DNA of 40,853 nucleotides from Aureimonas ureilytica DSM 18598 = NBRC 106430 (GTDB lineage: Bacteria > Pseudomonadota > Alphaproteobacteria > Rhizobiales > Rhizobiaceae), in NCBI RefSeq assembly GCF_000382705.1, contig NZ_ARQE01000008.1, forward strand, positions 50,065 through 90,917, read 5' to 3'. The position numbers and the translations under genes are program-made. This document shows positions 10,377-18,234 of the stretch, piece by piece; positions within the stretch are counted from its first letter, which is position 1; every line of letters begins with the position of its first letter. The notes below the pieces were generated by a model. That model searched no databases. It was not told the origin of the DNA and saw only the letters and a list, made by a program, of their open reading frames with translations.

Positions 10377-11435
10377 CTAGCTCGGGCCCTCGCTGCCGGT
10401 CAGCAAGACCTTCACGCTCTTCGTCCGGTCGAGCGCGAGCCGGAAGGCATCGTGGGCCTCCGACAGGGGAAGGCGCGCGGAGACGAGCGAGAGCACATCG
10501 ATGCGCCCGGCCGCGATGTGGTCCACGGCCTCGTGGAACTCGGCCTTCGTGAAGCGGAGGGTGCCGCAGAGGTCGATCTCCTTGGCCATCACCGCGTTCA
10601 TCGGCGCCTCGATCGCGCCACCCGGAAGATTGCCGACCTGGATCACCGTGCCGCCGCGCCGCACGGCGGCGATCGCGGTGGCGAGGCCCGCCGGCGTTCC
10701 GGAGACTTCGAACACGATGTCCGTGGCGTCGAGGCGTTGCGCGGCGTCCGCTTCGCTGAGGTTCACCGTCCGCTCGGCGCCGAGGCGCGCGGCGAGCGCA
10801 AGCGGCGCTTGCGCGACGTCGGCGGCCACGAGAGGCCCGGCGCCCGCCGCGCGAAGGCACAGGAGAATGAGGAGCCCGATCGGCCCCGTGCCGACGACCA
10901 GCGCGCTGCGCCCCGACACGTCGCCGGCCCGCGCGACGGCATGAAGCGAGACCGCGAGCGGTTCGGCGAGCGCCGCCGCCTCCAGCGGGAGCGTATCGGG
11001 AACCGCGACGCACTGCTCGGGCGCGACGTCGAAGCGCGTCGCGAAACCTCCTTGCATATGCGGCCATTTCGACGCCGAGCCCATGAAGAAGACGTTCTCG
11101 CAAAGGTTCGAGCGCCCCTCGCGGCAGCGCGGACAATGGCCGCAGACACGCGAGGGGTTGACCGCGACCCGTGTGCCGACGCGCAGGCCTTCCACCTCCG
11201 CCCCGACCGCCTCGACCGTGCCCGCCACTTCGTGGCCGAGCACGAGCGGCTCGCGCACCACGAAGTCGCCGGTCCGGGCGTGGCGGAAATAATGCATGTC
11301 GGAGCCGCAGATGCCGCCCGCGCCGAAGCGGATGCGGACCCTCGCCGGCGAAAGGGGGCCGAGATCCCGCGTGTCGAGGCGCAGGTCCTCGGCGGCGTGG
11401 ACGGTCGCGGCCGTCGCGGTGCTTCGCTCGCTCAT
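10377..11435 (-). CDS. idnD: L-idonate 5-dehydrogenase-like zinc alcohol dehydrogenase
   Basis: A 352-residue zinc MDR enzyme. The catalytic zinc site is GGICGSDMHYF (Cys at about 43) with GHEVAG (His at about 68). The structural zinc cluster is CGHCPRCREGRSNLC. FFMGSASKWPHMQGGFATRF, the AEPLAVSLHAV segment and GTLRFTKAEFHEAVD match IdnD, which oxidises L-idonate to 5-keto-D-gluconate, better than sorbitol or threonine dehydrogenases. The Rossmann motif is VVGTGPIGLLIL. Its ATG overlaps the stop codon of the TRAP large permease (ATGA), so it is the last gene of that operon. Sugar-acid specificity fits a TRAP transporter; the exact substrate is inferred. Confidence 0.82.
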   Translation of the reverse strand: MSERSTATAATVHAAEDLRLDTRDLGPLSPARVRIRFGAGGICGSDMHYFRHARTGDFVVREPLVLGHEVAGTVEAVGAEVEGLRVGTRVAVNPSRVCGHCPRCREGRSNLCENVFFMGSASKWPHMQGGFATRFDVAPEQCVAVPDTLPLEAAALAEPLAVSLHAVARAGDVSGRSALVVGTGPIGLLILLCLRAAGAGPLVAADVAQAPLALAARLGAERTVNLSEADAAQRLDATDIVFEVSGTPAGLATAIAAVRRGGTVIQVGNLPGGAIEAPMNAVMAKEIDLCGTLRFTKAEFHEAVDHIAAGRIDVLSLVSARLPLSEAHDAFRLALDRTKSVKVLLTGSEGPS

Positions 11436-12838
11436 CGGATCAGCCCCATCTGCGTCGGCAGCCAGAGCGTGACCGCCGGGATGAAGGTGATCAGGATCAG
11501 CGCCAGGAAGAGCGGCACGAGCCAGGGCAGGATCGCCATCGTGGTTCGCTCCACCGAGAGCTTGGCGACGCGCGACAGAACGAAGAGCACCATGCCGAGC
11601 GGCGGGTGGAGGAGGCCGATCATCAGGTTCAGCGTGATGATGAGCCCGAAATGCACGGGATCGATGCCGAGCCGCAGCGCGATCGGAAGCAGGATCGGCA
11701 CGATGATCGTGATCGCCGCGATCGTGTCGAGGAAGCAGCCGACGATGAGGACGAGAATGTTGACGAGGATCAGGAAGACGATCCAGTTGTCGGTGACCGC
11801 GAGGATCGCGTCGCTCATGAGCTGCGCCGCCTGGCTGACCGTCAGGAGCCAGGCGAAGACCGAGGCCGCCGTCACGATGAAGAGCACCGAGGCGGTGGTC
11901 TCGATCGTGTCGAAACTGGCTTTGGCGAGCGTGCGGAAGGTCATGGAGCGGTAGCGCACGAGGCCGAGGAAGAGCGACCAGATCACGGCCGCGACGGCCG
12001 CCTCCGTCGGCGTGAACCAGCCCATGGTCATGCCGCCGATCAGGATCACCGGCGTCATCAGCGCCATCACGGCGGAGAAGTCGTAGTACCAGTCGAGCGC
12101 GATCAGCACGGCGAAGCCGATCACAACGGCCATGTTCACGGACAGCCCGAGGAGCGTCAGCCCCCAGATGAAGAGCGGCACGGCCATGACCACCACGACC
12201 TCGACCGAGGCGGCGGCGAGCTTGCGCATCTCGAAGGGCGCGTCCGAGCCCCAGCCGCGCCGATGCGCGAAGATCGCCACCGTCACCATCATCAGGAGCG
12301 TCATCACGATGCCGGGCAGGATGCCGGCCATGAACAGCGCGCCGATCGAGACATTGGCCATCATGCCGTAGATCACGAAGGGAAGCGACGGCGGGAAGAT
12401 CGGCCCGAGCGTCGCCGAAGCGGCCGTCACGCCGACCGCCGCCTCGACCGGATAGCCGTGATCCTTCATGGCCTTGATCTCGATCGTGCCGATGCCCGCC
12501 GCATCGGCCAGAGCGGTGCCCGACATGCCCGAGAAGATCACCGAGCCGATGATGTTCACCTGCGCGAGACCGCCCTTCATCCAGCCCACCAGCGCGACCG
12601 CGAAGGCGTAGATGCGGCCGGTGACGCCGGCGATGTTCATCAGGTTGCCGGCCAGGATGAAGAAGGGGACGGCGAGCAGCGGAAAGCTTTCCACGCCCGC
12701 GATCATGCGCTGGGCGATGATGATGTCCGGCGCGACGCCGAAGACGAGAAGGTAGAGGCCCGACGCCACGAACATCGAGATCGCGACCGGCACGCCGACC
12801 AGCATGAGAAGGAGAAAGGAGCCGATGAGAAGCAGCAT
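11432..12838 (-). CDS. dctM: TRAP transporter large permease (DctM)
   Basis: A 468-residue integral membrane protein of the DctM family, the ion-coupled transport subunit of a tripartite ATP-independent importer. About 12 hydrophobic segments are visible, starting at residue 2. NIIGSVIFSGMSGTALADAA is the canonical DctM motif, followed by PPSLPFVIYGMMANVSIGALF and a late GCFLDTIAAITIIVPILLPI with HPPLGMVLF. The ATG at 12838 lies 5 bp after the DctQ stop; in-frame starts further upstream would overlap dctQ. The stop overlaps the idnD start. Substrate is suggested to be an aldonate or keto-aldonate by neighbours. Confidence 0.95.
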   Translation of the reverse strand: MLLLIGSFLLLMLVGVPVAISMFVASGLYLLVFGVAPDIIIAQRMIAGVESFPLLAVPFFILAGNLMNIAGVTGRIYAFAVALVGWMKGGLAQVNIIGSVIFSGMSGTALADAAGIGTIEIKAMKDHGYPVEAAVGVTAASATLGPIFPPSLPFVIYGMMANVSIGALFMAGILPGIVMTLLMMVTVAIFAHRRGWGSDAPFEMRKLAAASVEVVVVMAVPLFIWGLTLLGLSVNMAVVIGFAVLIALDWYYDFSAVMALMTPVILIGGMTMGWFTPTEAAVAAVIWSLFLGLVRYRSMTFRTLAKASFDTIETTASVLFIVTAASVFAWLLTVSQAAQLMSDAILAVTDNWIVFLILVNILVLIVGCFLDTIAAITIIVPILLPIALRLGIDPVHFGLIITLNLMIGLLHPPLGMVLFVLSRVAKLSVERTTMAILPWLVPLFLALILITFIPAVTLWLPTQMGLIR

Positions 12839-12843
12839 GGCGG

Positions 12844-13416
12844 TCAGACTCCCGTTCCGTCGAAGGCTTCCGGGCGCTCCAGGACGGAGTAGCCGCGCCG
12901 CCAGTTGCGCCACGCGACCTGGAGCGAGCGAAGGAGCATCAGCACGAAGGCGGCGAAGACGGTGTAGAAGACGATCGAGCGCGGCAGGTCGACCGTCACC
13001 ATGCGCTCGCGCGAGACGATGTTCACGTAGCGCCAGAGAAGCTTGCACGCATAGGCGAAGAAGCCGATGCGCACGACGTCGACGAACGTGGCGAGCACCC
13101 GCGCGAGCCGCGCCGACATGTAGTGGTAGAGGACGTCCACATGGATGTGGCGCGAGAAGCGCACGCACATGACCGATCCCAGGAAGACCACCACGACCAG
13201 GCAGTTGATCGCGATCTCCTCGGTCCAAGCGAAGCTGTTGTTGAGGACGTAGCGGGTGAAGAACTGGAGGAAGACGCAGAGCGCCATGCCCCAGAAGACC
13301 GCCAGCGCCGCCCAGTCCTCGACCGAGAAGGGCGAAAGGTCGGGCGGCCCCTGATCCTCCTCGAAGGCGTGGGCGAGTTCCTCGCCGGTGACGGGCGTGT
13401 GCGGGTTGGCGGACAT
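12844..13416 (-). CDS. dctQ: TRAP transporter small permease (DctQ)
   Basis: A 190-residue membrane protein with an N-terminal cytoplasmic stretch of about 30 residues and four transmembrane helices. Motifs are RYVLNNSFAWTEEIAINCLV and SRHIHVDVLYHYM, typical of the DctQ family that links the binding protein to DctM. It lies 5 bp before dctM and about 110 bp after dctP, with a hairpin in that gap. The ATG at 13416 begins MSANPHTPVTGEE, a normal soluble N-terminus; a GGGAG ribosome site precedes it. Confidence 0.92.
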   Translation of the reverse strand: MSANPHTPVTGEELAHAFEEDQGPPDLSPFSVEDWAALAVFWGMALCVFLQFFTRYVLNNSFAWTEEIAINCLVVVVFLGSVMCVRFSRHIHVDVLYHYMSARLARVLATFVDVVRIGFFAYACKLLWRYVNIVSRERMVTVDLPRSIVFYTVFAAFVLMLLRSLQVAWRNWRRGYSVLERPEAFDGTGV

Positions 13417-13482
13417 GCGGGTCTCCCTCGGGCGGCGCCAGGGCGGCCCGTCAAGGTGGGATCGGTCGGGAACGGACGGGGT

Positions 13483-13513
13483 CCGGGGCCTCCCCCTGAG
13501 GGGACGCCCCGGA
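13483..13513 (-). terminator. Hairpin between dctP and dctQ
   Basis: TCCGGGG (13483-13489) pairs with CCCCGGA (13507-13513), with a second nearly complementary arm CCTCCCC/GGGGACG inside. The structure lies just after the dctP stop codon and has no U tract. It probably limits read-through or protects the dctP message so that binding protein exceeds permease. Confidence 0.5.
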
Positions 13514-13526
13514 TAGGCGCCCTCGC

Positions 13527-14516
13527 CTACTGGACGGCGCGGATCGCGTCGTAGTCGGCCTGACGGTAGCCGTATTTCTCGAGCGGCGAGCGCTCCTTCA
13601 CGGCCCGCTCGAAATCGGCCTTGTCGACCTCGGAGACATCGATCCCGCGCTCGCGGAAGGTCGCGACCAGCGCGGTCTCGCGCTCCTGCACGATCTTGGT
13701 GGCGCGGGCGGCGGCCTCCAGCATGACCTCGCTGAAGATCGTCTTGTCCTCGTCCGACAGCGAAGCCCAGCGCGACTGGGAGATCACGGTGTTCAGGTGG
13801 TCGGTGATGTGGCCGGTCAGCGCGATGTGCGACTGCACCTCGTAGAACTTCTTGGCCTCGATCGTGGTGAGCGGGTTTTCCTGCGCGTCCACCGTGCCGT
13901 TCTGGAGGGCGAGATAGACCTCGGCGAAGGCGATCGGCGCGGTGTTGGCGCCGCAGGCCTGCGGCATGGCGAGATAGGCGGGCACGTCCGGCACGCGCAT
14001 CTTGACGCCCTGCAGATCGGCGCAGGTCTTGATCGGCTTGTTCGCCGTGGCGTGGCGCGTGCCGTAATAGGTGACGGCCGCGATATGGTGGCCGGACGCC
14101 TCCTCGTAGCCCTTCGCCAGTTCCTTGAAGACGTCGCTCTTGGTGTAGGCGATGAGGTGGTCGGGGTTGCGGAAGATGTAGGGATAGTAGGTGACGCCGA
14201 TCGGCGCGAACTCGCGGGCGGCGAAGCTCGAGCCCGAGATGATGATGTCCACCGTGCCGAGCGTCAGACCCTGGTTGATGTCGGCTTCCTTGCCGAGCTG
14301 CGAGGCCGGATAGACCTGGATCTCGTAGCGCCCGTCGGTGCGCTTCTTGATCTCGTCGGCCGCCCAGAGCGACTCGGTGTGGAAGGGCTCCGTCACCTCG
14401 TAGACATGGGCCCAGTTGAGCTTGGTCTGAGCGCTCGCCGCGCCCGCTCCGACGCCCAGCGCCGACAATCCCACCGCCGCGCCGAGCGCGGCCAGAAGCG
14501 TCCGTCGTCCGATCAT
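13527..14516 (-). CDS. dctP: TRAP transporter substrate-binding protein (DctP)
   Basis: A 329-residue periplasmic solute receptor of the DctP family. The signal peptide MIGRRTLLAALGAAVGLSAL ends near ASA-Q at about 28; the RR pair leaves Tat export possible. TKLNWAHVYEVTEPFHTES opens the mature domain. LQGVKMRVPDVPAYLAMPQA holds the conserved carboxylate-binding Arg, and NGTVDAQENPLTTIEAKKFY is the downstream signature with Glu-Asn. ATG 14516 has a GGGAGGA ribosome site. It begins 14 bp after the GntR regulator stop, so regulator and transporter are probably cotranscribed. Ligand likely a sugar acid, from IdnD and the YiaK-type reductase nearby. Confidence 0.93.
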   Translation of the reverse strand: MIGRRTLLAALGAAVGLSALGVGAGAASAQTKLNWAHVYEVTEPFHTESLWAADEIKKRTDGRYEIQVYPASQLGKEADINQGLTLGTVDIIISGSSFAAREFAPIGVTYYPYIFRNPDHLIAYTKSDVFKELAKGYEEASGHHIAAVTYYGTRHATANKPIKTCADLQGVKMRVPDVPAYLAMPQACGANTAPIAFAEVYLALQNGTVDAQENPLTTIEAKKFYEVQSHIALTGHITDHLNTVISQSRWASLSDEDKTIFSEVMLEAAARATKIVQERETALVATFRERGIDVSEVDKADFERAVKERSPLEKYGYRQADYDAIRAVQ

Positions 14517-14530
14517 GTCCTATCCTCCCG

Positions 14531-15283
14531 TTATCGTTTCTTTTGTTGTTCGGTTTCGGTGCCGCTCGCCCGCCCTTTCGGGTCCGCCTCGCCGAAACTC
14601 GTTTGAAAGCGCGACTGCGACGCCTGAAGATGGCTTCGCATCGCCGCCGTAGCGCCCGCGCGATCGCTGGCCGCGATGGCGTCGCGCACCAGCATGTGCT
14701 CGGCATGGGCGAGGCGCCAGCTCTCGTCGGTCTCGAAATAGTGAGACAGGCGCGCAAAATAGGGCGTCATCCGCTGGTCGAAGAGTTCGCCGACGAGGCG
14801 CTCCAGGACGGCGTTGCCGAGGCTCGCCGCCACCGCGACGTGGAAGGCGCGGTCCAGCGCGATCGCGGTCGCGGAAGGGTGGGGACCGGCCGCCATGCGC
14901 GCCAGCGTCTCGTCCAGCCGCGCCAGATCGGCCTCGCCCGCGAGTGCGGCGGCTTCCCCCGCGACCGCGCTTTCCACGAGTTCCCGGGCGCGCAGGATCT
15001 CGAAGGGGCCTTCGGCGATCCTGTCATCGATCGCGGCCGGCTGCTCGCCGGAGATGCGGGTGACGTAGATGCCGGAGCCGACGCGGATGCGCACATAGCC
15101 TTCGACCTCCAGCGCGATCAGCGCCTCGCGCACCGTGGGGCGCGAGACGCCGAGCCGCTCGGACAGCTCGCGCTCGGTCGGCAGCCGGTCGCCCGTCGCA
15201 TAGGCGCCCGAGGCGATCAGCTCGCGAATCTGGTCGGCGACCTGGCGATACAGCCGGCGCGGTTCGATGGCTCGAAGGGACAT
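14531..15283 (-). CDS. FadR-subfamily GntR regulator
   Basis: A 250-residue repressor-type protein. The N-terminal winged helix is visible in YRQVADQIRELIASGAYATG, DRLPTERELSERLGVSRPTV and REALIALEVEGYVRIRVGSG. The C-terminal all-helical FCD domain (about 90-230) carries metal/ligand positions in ALDRAFHVAVA and HAEHMLVRDAI, common in regulators of sugar-acid genes (UxuR, GntR and ExuR-like). ATG 15283 with a GGGAGGGG ribosome site 11 bases upstream is preferred over the in-frame GTG at 15313, which has none and lies closer to the operator. A FadR-like operator is 39-55 bp upstream, suggesting autoregulation of the dctPQM-idnD operon. Confidence 0.9.
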   Translation of the reverse strand: MSLRAIEPRRLYRQVADQIRELIASGAYATGDRLPTERELSERLGVSRPTVREALIALEVEGYVRIRVGSGIYVTRISGEQPAAIDDRIAEGPFEILRARELVESAVAGEAAALAGEADLARLDETLARMAAGPHPSATAIALDRAFHVAVAASLGNAVLERLVGELFDQRMTPYFARLSHYFETDESWRLAHAEHMLVRDAIAASDRAGATAAMRSHLQASQSRFQTSFGEADPKGRASGTETEQQKKR

Positions 15284-15321
15284 GCGTCGTGAAGCCCCTC
15301 CCAAAGCGTTCACAACCGGTC

Positions 15322-15338
15322 AATTGATCTGACCAATT
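15322..15338. promoter_or_regulatory. Candidate FadR/GntR-type operator
   Basis: AATTGATCTGACCAATT is a 17-bp palindrome with a single mismatch between half-sites (AATTGATC and AATTGGTC) around a central T. It fits the known spacing and half-site style of FadR/PdhR-type operators (AATTGGTnnnACCAATT). It lies in the 110-bp gap between the reductase stop and the GntR start, in A/T-rich sequence that stands out in GC-rich DNA. Confidence 0.65.
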
Positions 15339-15393
15339 CGGAGACTGTTTCCGAAGTCGGCGCCGCCGTCAAGCCGGTCCCGGCGATGTCGCC

Positions 15394-16425
15394 TCATGCG
15401 AAGCCGAGAAAGGCCGCCGTGTCGGGATCGATCGGGATGCCCTGCGCCAGGCGCTCGCGCTCCACGGCCCATTCCCGGTCGCCGGGCGCCATGACGGGGC
15501 CGGCGCCCTCCACTGCCGGGCTCGCGCGCAGGGCCGCGAGATAGGCGCTCATTCCCGCCTCGAAGACGGCGCGGCCGCCGAAGCGCTCCGGGTCCACGGC
15601 GAGCACGAAATGGCCCATGCCGCGCGGCGTCGACATGTCGCCGTCGCCGACCATCGGGATGAAGTCGGGGTCGCGCGTCGCGCCGGTCAGAAGGGACGAG
15701 AACAGCGTCGCGACGCCCGCGAGCGCGGCGCCCTTGAAGCCGAAGTCGCTGCCGCCGAGCGGCAGGAGCATCTCGGCAGCCGCGGCGTCTCGCGTCGGCA
15801 CGCCGCTCGCGTCCGCCGCCACGCCCTCGGGAAGCTCGCGCTCGAGCGAGCGGTAGAGAAGGACGCGGTTCTGCGGGATCGACGAGGTCGCCATGTCCAG
15901 AAGCCAGGGCTTGCCGCCCGTGGTTGGGGCCGCGAACGCGAGAGGATTGGTGCCGTGGAAGGGCCTGGCGCTTCCGAACAGGGTGACGACGGAGTCCGAG
16001 TTGGTGGTCGAGAAGCCGATGAGGCCGGCTTCCGCGATCGCGCAGGCATAGGCGCCCGCCGCCCCGAAATGCGAGGAGCGCGTCGCGCCGACCGCCCCGA
16101 TCCCGCTTTCGCGGGCGAGATCCACGGCCACCTCGGCGGCGCGGTAGGCGACGAGATGACCGAGGCCGTCGTCGCCGTCCACCATGGCCGTCGATGGGCC
16201 GGTGCGCCGGACCGAGAGGCTCGGGTTCGGGTTGATCCTCCCGGAGCGAAGCACCCGGCAGTAGTGTCCGACGAGACGGGCTCCGTGACTGTCGACGCCC
16301 AGAAGCGAAGCGTGCATCATGGCGCGCCGCGCGGCGGCCGCCCCCTCGGCGCCGGCGCCGGCCGCGCGAAGCGCCTCCTCCAGCGCTCGCGACAAGCGGT
16401 CTGCTGCGACGAGTGTTTCCTTCAT
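15394..16425 (-). CDS. Malate/L-lactate dehydrogenase-family reductase (YiaK/DlgD type)
   Basis: A 343-residue NAD(P)-dependent 2-oxoacid reductase of the Ldh_2 family, unrelated to classical lactate dehydrogenases. LLGVDSHGARL contains the catalytic-base His at 47. GAVGATRSSHFGAAGAYA, FGSARPFHGTNPLAFAAP and LLDMATSSI are the family signatures for cofactor and substrate binding. E. coli YiaK, which reduces 2,3-diketo-L-gulonate, belongs here and is also encoded beside a TRAP importer, so a role on a keto sugar acid is reasonable. Alternatives include ureidoglycolate, sulfolactate or delta-piperideine-2-carboxylate reductases. ATG 16425 has a GGAGGA ribosome site. It is upstream of the GntR gene, same strand, 110 bp away. 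Confidence 0.85.
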   Translation of the reverse strand: MKETLVAADRLSRALEEALRAAGAGAEGAAAARRAMMHASLLGVDSHGARLVGHYCRVLRSGRINPNPSLSVRRTGPSTAMVDGDDGLGHLVAYRAAEVAVDLARESGIGAVGATRSSHFGAAGAYACAIAEAGLIGFSTTNSDSVVTLFGSARPFHGTNPLAFAAPTTGGKPWLLDMATSSIPQNRVLLYRSLERELPEGVAADASGVPTRDAAAAEMLLPLGGSDFGFKGAALAGVATLFSSLLTGATRDPDFIPMVGDGDMSTPRGMGHFVLAVDPERFGGRAVFEAGMSAYLAALRASPAVEGAGPVMAPGDREWAVERERLAQGIPIDPDTAAFLGFA

Positions 16426-16952
16426 GGCATCCTCCAGGCGTTCCCGATGCGGTGGGTCAGGTGGCGGGAACGCGCCAACGCCTTCCCTGCGGCAACCACC
16501 CTCCCGACAAAAGCACGAACGCGCCGAGCCCGCTCGCCGTTCGCGCCTTCGTTCCGATCCGGACCTTGGACCGATCCTTGCGGACGGTCACGAGCCTTCT
16601 TGCGTCGAGCCGCGAGCGCGCGTCCGCGATCCGCAGGACGCGGGAGGCGCGCCAGCGCCAACCGTCGCGATCCATTCGCGCATCGCCCTGACGACGAGGC
16701 CCCTTTTCACCGGCGGAGCGCGTGAGGGGACGATGGTCTCCCGCACAGGCTACAACGCCATGTCCGGCGGCGCGGCTAAGACCGCGCCGCATGAGGTTCA
16801 GGCTCCGGTCACCCGACGGGCGGCCTCGCGCCTGCACGCGGCGGGCACCACATCCTTGCCGGCGTCTCGTTCGCGCGAAGCCGTGGCATCGAACTGAGTG
16901 TCCAGCCCCATGCCGTCTTCACCAGCGCTGCGGCGAGGTCGCTCGCTGGCCC
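16426..16952. other. Intergenic region, 527 bp, with one strong hairpin
   Basis: No believable gene was found; open frames on both strands are Arg/Ala-rich shadows. A perfect 9-bp stem, GCGGCGCGG (16767-16775) and CCGCGCCGC (16782-16790), with a CTAAGA loop may terminate the esterase transcript coming from the right. The promoter of the reductase operon should lie in the part nearest 16426. Confidence 0.4.
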
Positions 16953-17909
16953 TCAGGCGGCGGACAGGCGCTCGCGCAGGAAGAAGGCAATCGTGTCGAG
17001 CGCGGTGTGGGTCGCGGACAGAACGCCCGCGAGTTCGATGAAGCCATGCACCATGCCGGGGAAGTTGCGGTGGATCACCGGGACCTCGGCGTCCCGCAGT
17101 CGAGCGGCGTAGCCCAGACCATCGTCGAGGAGGATGTCCCGGCTGCCCGTGATGACGAGAGCCGGGGCGACACCCGCGAAGGAGGACGCGGCGATCGGCG
17201 AGACCCGCCAATCGTCGGCGAGGTTCCTGTCAGCGAGGAACTCGTCGATCAGGAAAGTTGCCGCGTCCTGCGTCAGCGGAGGAACCGTCGCGTTGAGGAC
17301 GCGCGAGGGGCTGGACCACGAGGCCTCCCGAACGTCGGTGCAGGGATAGATCAGAACCTGGCCGCGCAGCGAAAGCCCCGCGTCCCGGGCCGCAAGCGCC
17401 ACAACCGCGCTCAGCGCGCCGCCCGCGCTGTCGCCGCCGACGGCCAGACGCCGTGGGTCGCAGCCGAATTCTCCTGCGTGTTCGGCGATCCAGAGGAGCG
17501 CGGCGATGGCATCCACGGGGCCGGCCGGGGCCGGGTGCTCGGGTGCGAGCCGGTATTCGACGGACAGGACTGCACAACCGGCGCGATGGGCGATCTGGCG
17601 GCAGACCCGGTCGTGGGACGCGATGCTGCCGATGACCCACCCGCCCCCATGGAAGTAGACGAGAGTGGGAGCACTCGCATCCGTCAGCCCTTTCGGCCTG
17701 TAGAGGCGCAACGGAATCGACCCAGCCGGACCCTCGGCCGAGAGATCGCGGATATCGGCCATTTCGACGACGGGTCCGCCCAGCGCGGCGCCTTGCGCTT
17801 CGTAGAAGCGCCGTCCCTCAGCGACCCCCATCTGCCGGAACGTGGGAACCGGATGCTGCGCGGCCATGGCGAACAGAGCTTCGACTTCAGGATCCAGATA
17901 CAAGGACAT
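16953..17909 (-). CDS. HSL-family alpha/beta-hydrolase (esterase)
   Basis: A 318-residue carboxylesterase of the hormone-sensitive-lipase family (alpha/beta-hydrolase fold 3). The oxyanion-hole motif HGGG is at 87-90 (VYFHGGGWVIGS). The nucleophile Ser161 is in GGDSAGG. The acid is the Asp in TGSRDILLDDG, and the base is the His in PGMVHGFIEL. EYRLAPEHPAP is also family-typical. There is no signal peptide, so it should be cytoplasmic. It is probably transcribed alone; an unexplained open stretch ends 18 bp upstream. Natural substrate unknown; short-chain acyl esters are usual for this family. Confidence 0.92.
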   Translation of the reverse strand: MSLYLDPEVEALFAMAAQHPVPTFRQMGVAEGRRFYEAQGAALGGPVVEMADIRDLSAEGPAGSIPLRLYRPKGLTDASAPTLVYFHGGGWVIGSIASHDRVCRQIAHRAGCAVLSVEYRLAPEHPAPAGPVDAIAALLWIAEHAGEFGCDPRRLAVGGDSAGGALSAVVALAARDAGLSLRGQVLIYPCTDVREASWSSPSRVLNATVPPLTQDAATFLIDEFLADRNLADDWRVSPIAASSFAGVAPALVITGSRDILLDDGLGYAARLRDAEVPVIHRNFPGMVHGFIELAGVLSATHTALDTIAFFLRERLSAA

Positions 17910-18234
17910 GCCCCACCCTTCGCGTTTCAGCTGTCAGGATCGAACGGGATGTGCGCCCGCCGACCGCCGCCTGCGTCGCACCGGCATCCGGCGGCCGTCT
18001 CTGTGCATGCGGCCCCGGACCGGGCGGCGGGGACCATGGCCCCGCCCTGACGGCGTCGGAAGCCATAGTCGGGGGTCTGGACGAGATCAACATGCTCGGG
18101 GCGGACGGCGGTCCCTCCGATGCGGATCGTGCGGCTGGAGGTCGTACCAGCTGCCCCCGGTCTCGCGCCGCATCCGCGCCTCGGCCGCGGCGCGCTTGCG
18201 CTTCGATGTGTCGGAGAGAGCTCGGGTGCCCGAC
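17910..18234 (-). other. 325-bp gap upstream of the esterase; possible broken small gene
   Basis: No intact gene is clear. On the minus strand two overlapping frames look more protein-like than chance. One has SDTSKRKRAAAEARMRRETG and GGSWYDLQP; the other, ending at 17927, has TIRIGGTAVRPEHVDLVQTP and DYGFRRRQGG. They might be one frameshifted gene, but I do not recognise a family and there is no obvious start with a ribosome site. Treat as unannotated. Confidence 0.25.

Noticed and set aside
9660-11954. Very long plus-strand open frame
   Set aside because: It runs antisense to idnD and dctM, which have clear family motifs. The composition is typical of a shadow frame in high-GC DNA. Only its first part (the IS3-like fragment) lies outside real genes.
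11171-12892. Long plus-strand frame rich in Asp, His and Arg
   Set aside because: It is the antisense shadow of the TRAP membrane permease. Repetitive charged composition is what the reverse strand of hydrophobic codons gives.
15284-15313. GTG start for the GntR regulator
   Set aside because: There is no ribosome site before it, it crowds the operator, and the ATG at 15283 begins at the normal distance from the winged helix.
16767-16790. Nine-base-pair GC hairpin as a small-RNA gene
   Set aside because: There is no promoter-like sequence or T tract. A simple transcript-end hairpin for the esterase gene is enough to explain it.
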